Assembly (NCBI GenBank): GCA_003216075.1
Contig: QCJK01000005.1
Coordinates: forward strand, 18,332-82,331
Source of the DNA: Prochlorococcus sp. AG-409-B05
GTDB lineage: Bacteria > Cyanobacteriota > Cyanobacteriia > PCC-6307 > Cyanobiaceae
Reading direction: 5' to 3'
DNA: 64,000 nt
Shown: piece by piece, positions 62,942-64,000 of the stretch
Layout: every line of letters starts with the position of its first letter
How positions within the stretch are numbered: position 1 is the first letter of the stretch
The notes under the pieces: model-generated
Told to the model about the DNA's origin: nothing
Database searches by the model: none
The model's input: only the letters and a program-made list of their open reading frames with translations
Position numbers and translations under genes: made by a program

Positions 62942-63946
62942 ATGATGGAAAATTCATCCAAACAAACCCAGGAGTCCTATCGATTTAGCGTAGCCCCAAT
63001 GATGGACTACACAGATAGGCATTTCAGAGTGCTTATGAGACAAATCACTCGGAAAGCTTTGCTGTATACAGAGATGGTAGTTGCTCAAGCTTTATACCAC
63101 ACTAAAAAGCCTAATCATCTTCTAGATTTTGACACTGAAGAACATCCTATTGCTCTTCAAATAGGTGGAGATGATCCCATTCATTTGGCGAATGCTGCTC
63201 GCCTAGCAGAAAATTGGGGATACGATGAAATCAATTTTAATGTTGGCTGTCCAAGTCCAAGAGTTCAATCTGGCAACTTTGGAGCCTGCTTAATGGCAAA
63301 TCCAGACTTAGTCGCAAGATGTGTAGAGTCAATGAAAAAAGCTAGTTCTTTAACAGTTACTGTTAAACATCGTATAGGTATTGATAATCTTGACAATGAT
63401 ATTCTTCTGCAAGAGTTTGTAGATCGTGTAGCCGCAGCAGGAGCACAACGCTTTGCCATTCATGCAAGAAAAGCTTGGCTAAAAGGCCTTAATCCTAAAG
63501 AAAATCGCACAATACCTCCCCTCCAGTATGAACGAGTAGAAAACCTAAAAAGAAATAGGCCTTATCTAACAATCGAACTAAACGGAGGTCTTACAACCCC
63601 AGCAGAATGCTTACAGGCTCTTAAAATATTTGATGGGGTCATGGTAGGAAGAGCCGCGTATAAACATCCTCTTCGTTGGCAACAAATAGATGAACTAATA
63701 TATAAAGACAATCCTCAATCAATTACTGCTTCAAAAATAATAAAAAATATGCTGCCTTATACTCAACAACATTTAATGAAAAATGGTCAACTTTGGGAAA
63801 TCGCTAAACATTTTTTAAACATAGTCCAAGAAGTACCCGGCGCTCGTTCATGGAGAAAAAGCCTTAGCTTCAAAGCCCAAAAACGAAACGCCGACTTAAA
63901 CGTACTTCTTGAAGCAGCTACACAATTAGAAGATGTAGGACTCTAA
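62942..63946 (+). CDS. dusA: tRNA-dihydrouridine synthase A
   Basis: The 334-aa FMN enzyme reduces uridines in the D-loop of tRNA. DusA-type motifs are FSVAPMMDYTDRHFRVLMRQ (about 15-34), LQIGGDDPIHLANAARLAE (about 73-91), INFNVGCPSPRVQSGNFGAC (about 98-117) with the active-site Cys, and FAIHARKAWLKGL (about 172-184). Length is normal. It is divergent from msrB with 66 nt between start codons. The last 54 nt of the window (63947-64000) show nothing. Confidence 0.95.
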   Translation: MMENSSKQTQESYRFSVAPMMDYTDRHFRVLMRQITRKALLYTEMVVAQALYHTKKPNHLLDFDTEEHPIALQIGGDDPIHLANAARLAENWGYDEINFNVGCPSPRVQSGNFGACLMANPDLVARCVESMKKASSLTVTVKHRIGIDNLDNDILLQEFVDRVAAAGAQRFAIHARKAWLKGLNPKENRTIPPLQYERVENLKRNRPYLTIELNGGLTTPAECLQALKIFDGVMVGRAAYKHPLRWQQIDELIYKDNPQSITASKIIKNMLPYTQQHLMKNGQLWEIAKHFLNIVQEVPGARSWRKSLSFKAQKRNADLNVLLEAATQLEDVGL

Positions 63947-64000
63947 AAGAACACTACTAACCTTCCGCGCCTCCATAATCACTGGATTGATCCCCTGAAT

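Overview
The window reads as chromosome of a low-light-adapted Prochlorococcus (the small AT-rich marine picocyanobacteria). The evidence is a permuted two-piece tmRNA gene whose tag is (A)ANKIVRFSRQTAPVAA, a PsbY-like photosystem peptide, paired flavodiiron proteins, cyanobacterial-type Gap2, CbiD and a TLP40-like cyclophilin, very short intergenic gaps, and many tiny lineage-type membrane ORFs. The strain is inferred, not proven; the gene order from argJ to grpE is the conserved core order known from this genus, and the TRAP transporter favours a low-light lineage.

Layout. 0-3 kb: a 49-aa membrane peptide, a YqjD/YqjE-like membrane pair, a THUMP/UPF0020 rRNA methylase, split ssrA and a psbY-like gene. 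3.3-9.6 kb: an AT-rich accessory stretch of small unknown proteins, an FkbM-type methyltransferase, a GT-C-like polytopic membrane protein, and a long sparse gap. 9.6-21 kb: an 8-stranded outer-membrane barrel, a SAM methyltransferase, then argJ, coaE, gatB, thiO, ndk, speA and alaS, packed tail to tail. 21-33.5 kb: a SNF2 helicase/SWIM zinc-finger/MEKHLA run, a complete TRAP transporter (DctP-DctQ-DctM), a translationally coupled flavodiiron pair and an FMN reductase. 33.8-36.7 kb: PBP2 with two unknown genes upstream of it.

36.9-39.7 kb is the most unusual part. Several degenerate copies of the guaA 3' end and of its downstream GGTGAAGT-rich spacer are scattered over 2.7 kb. They enclose a small lipoprotein gene and a 507-aa protein with five zinc-ribbon repeats around a Vsr/EDxHD-like nuclease core, apparently a free-standing homing-type endonuclease that has settled at the end of guaA. 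39.7-49.5 kb: guaA, cbiD, an alanine-glyoxylate/serine-pyruvate aminotransferase, tRNA-Gly(CCC), several small unknowns, a HARP-SNF2 (SMARCAL1-like) helicase divergent from an HNH nuclease, and an NAD-binding epimerase. 49.6-64 kb: core metabolism, envelope and chaperone genes (pdxA, accB, efp, cyclophilin, thiL, gap2, murC-murB, ybaB, rsgA-tusA-dnaJ-grpE), a HI0933-type flavoprotein, msrB and dusA.

The genes cover translation quality (ssrA, efp, alaS, gatB, dusA, rsgA), cell wall (murB, murC, PBP2), cofactors (thiO, thiL, coaE, pdxA, cbiD), redox protection (Flv pair, MsrB) and DNA maintenance (two SNF2 enzymes). Three convergent gene pairs end on one shared TTAA, a mark of extreme compaction. 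No rRNA, CRISPR array, IS element or integrase is visible.
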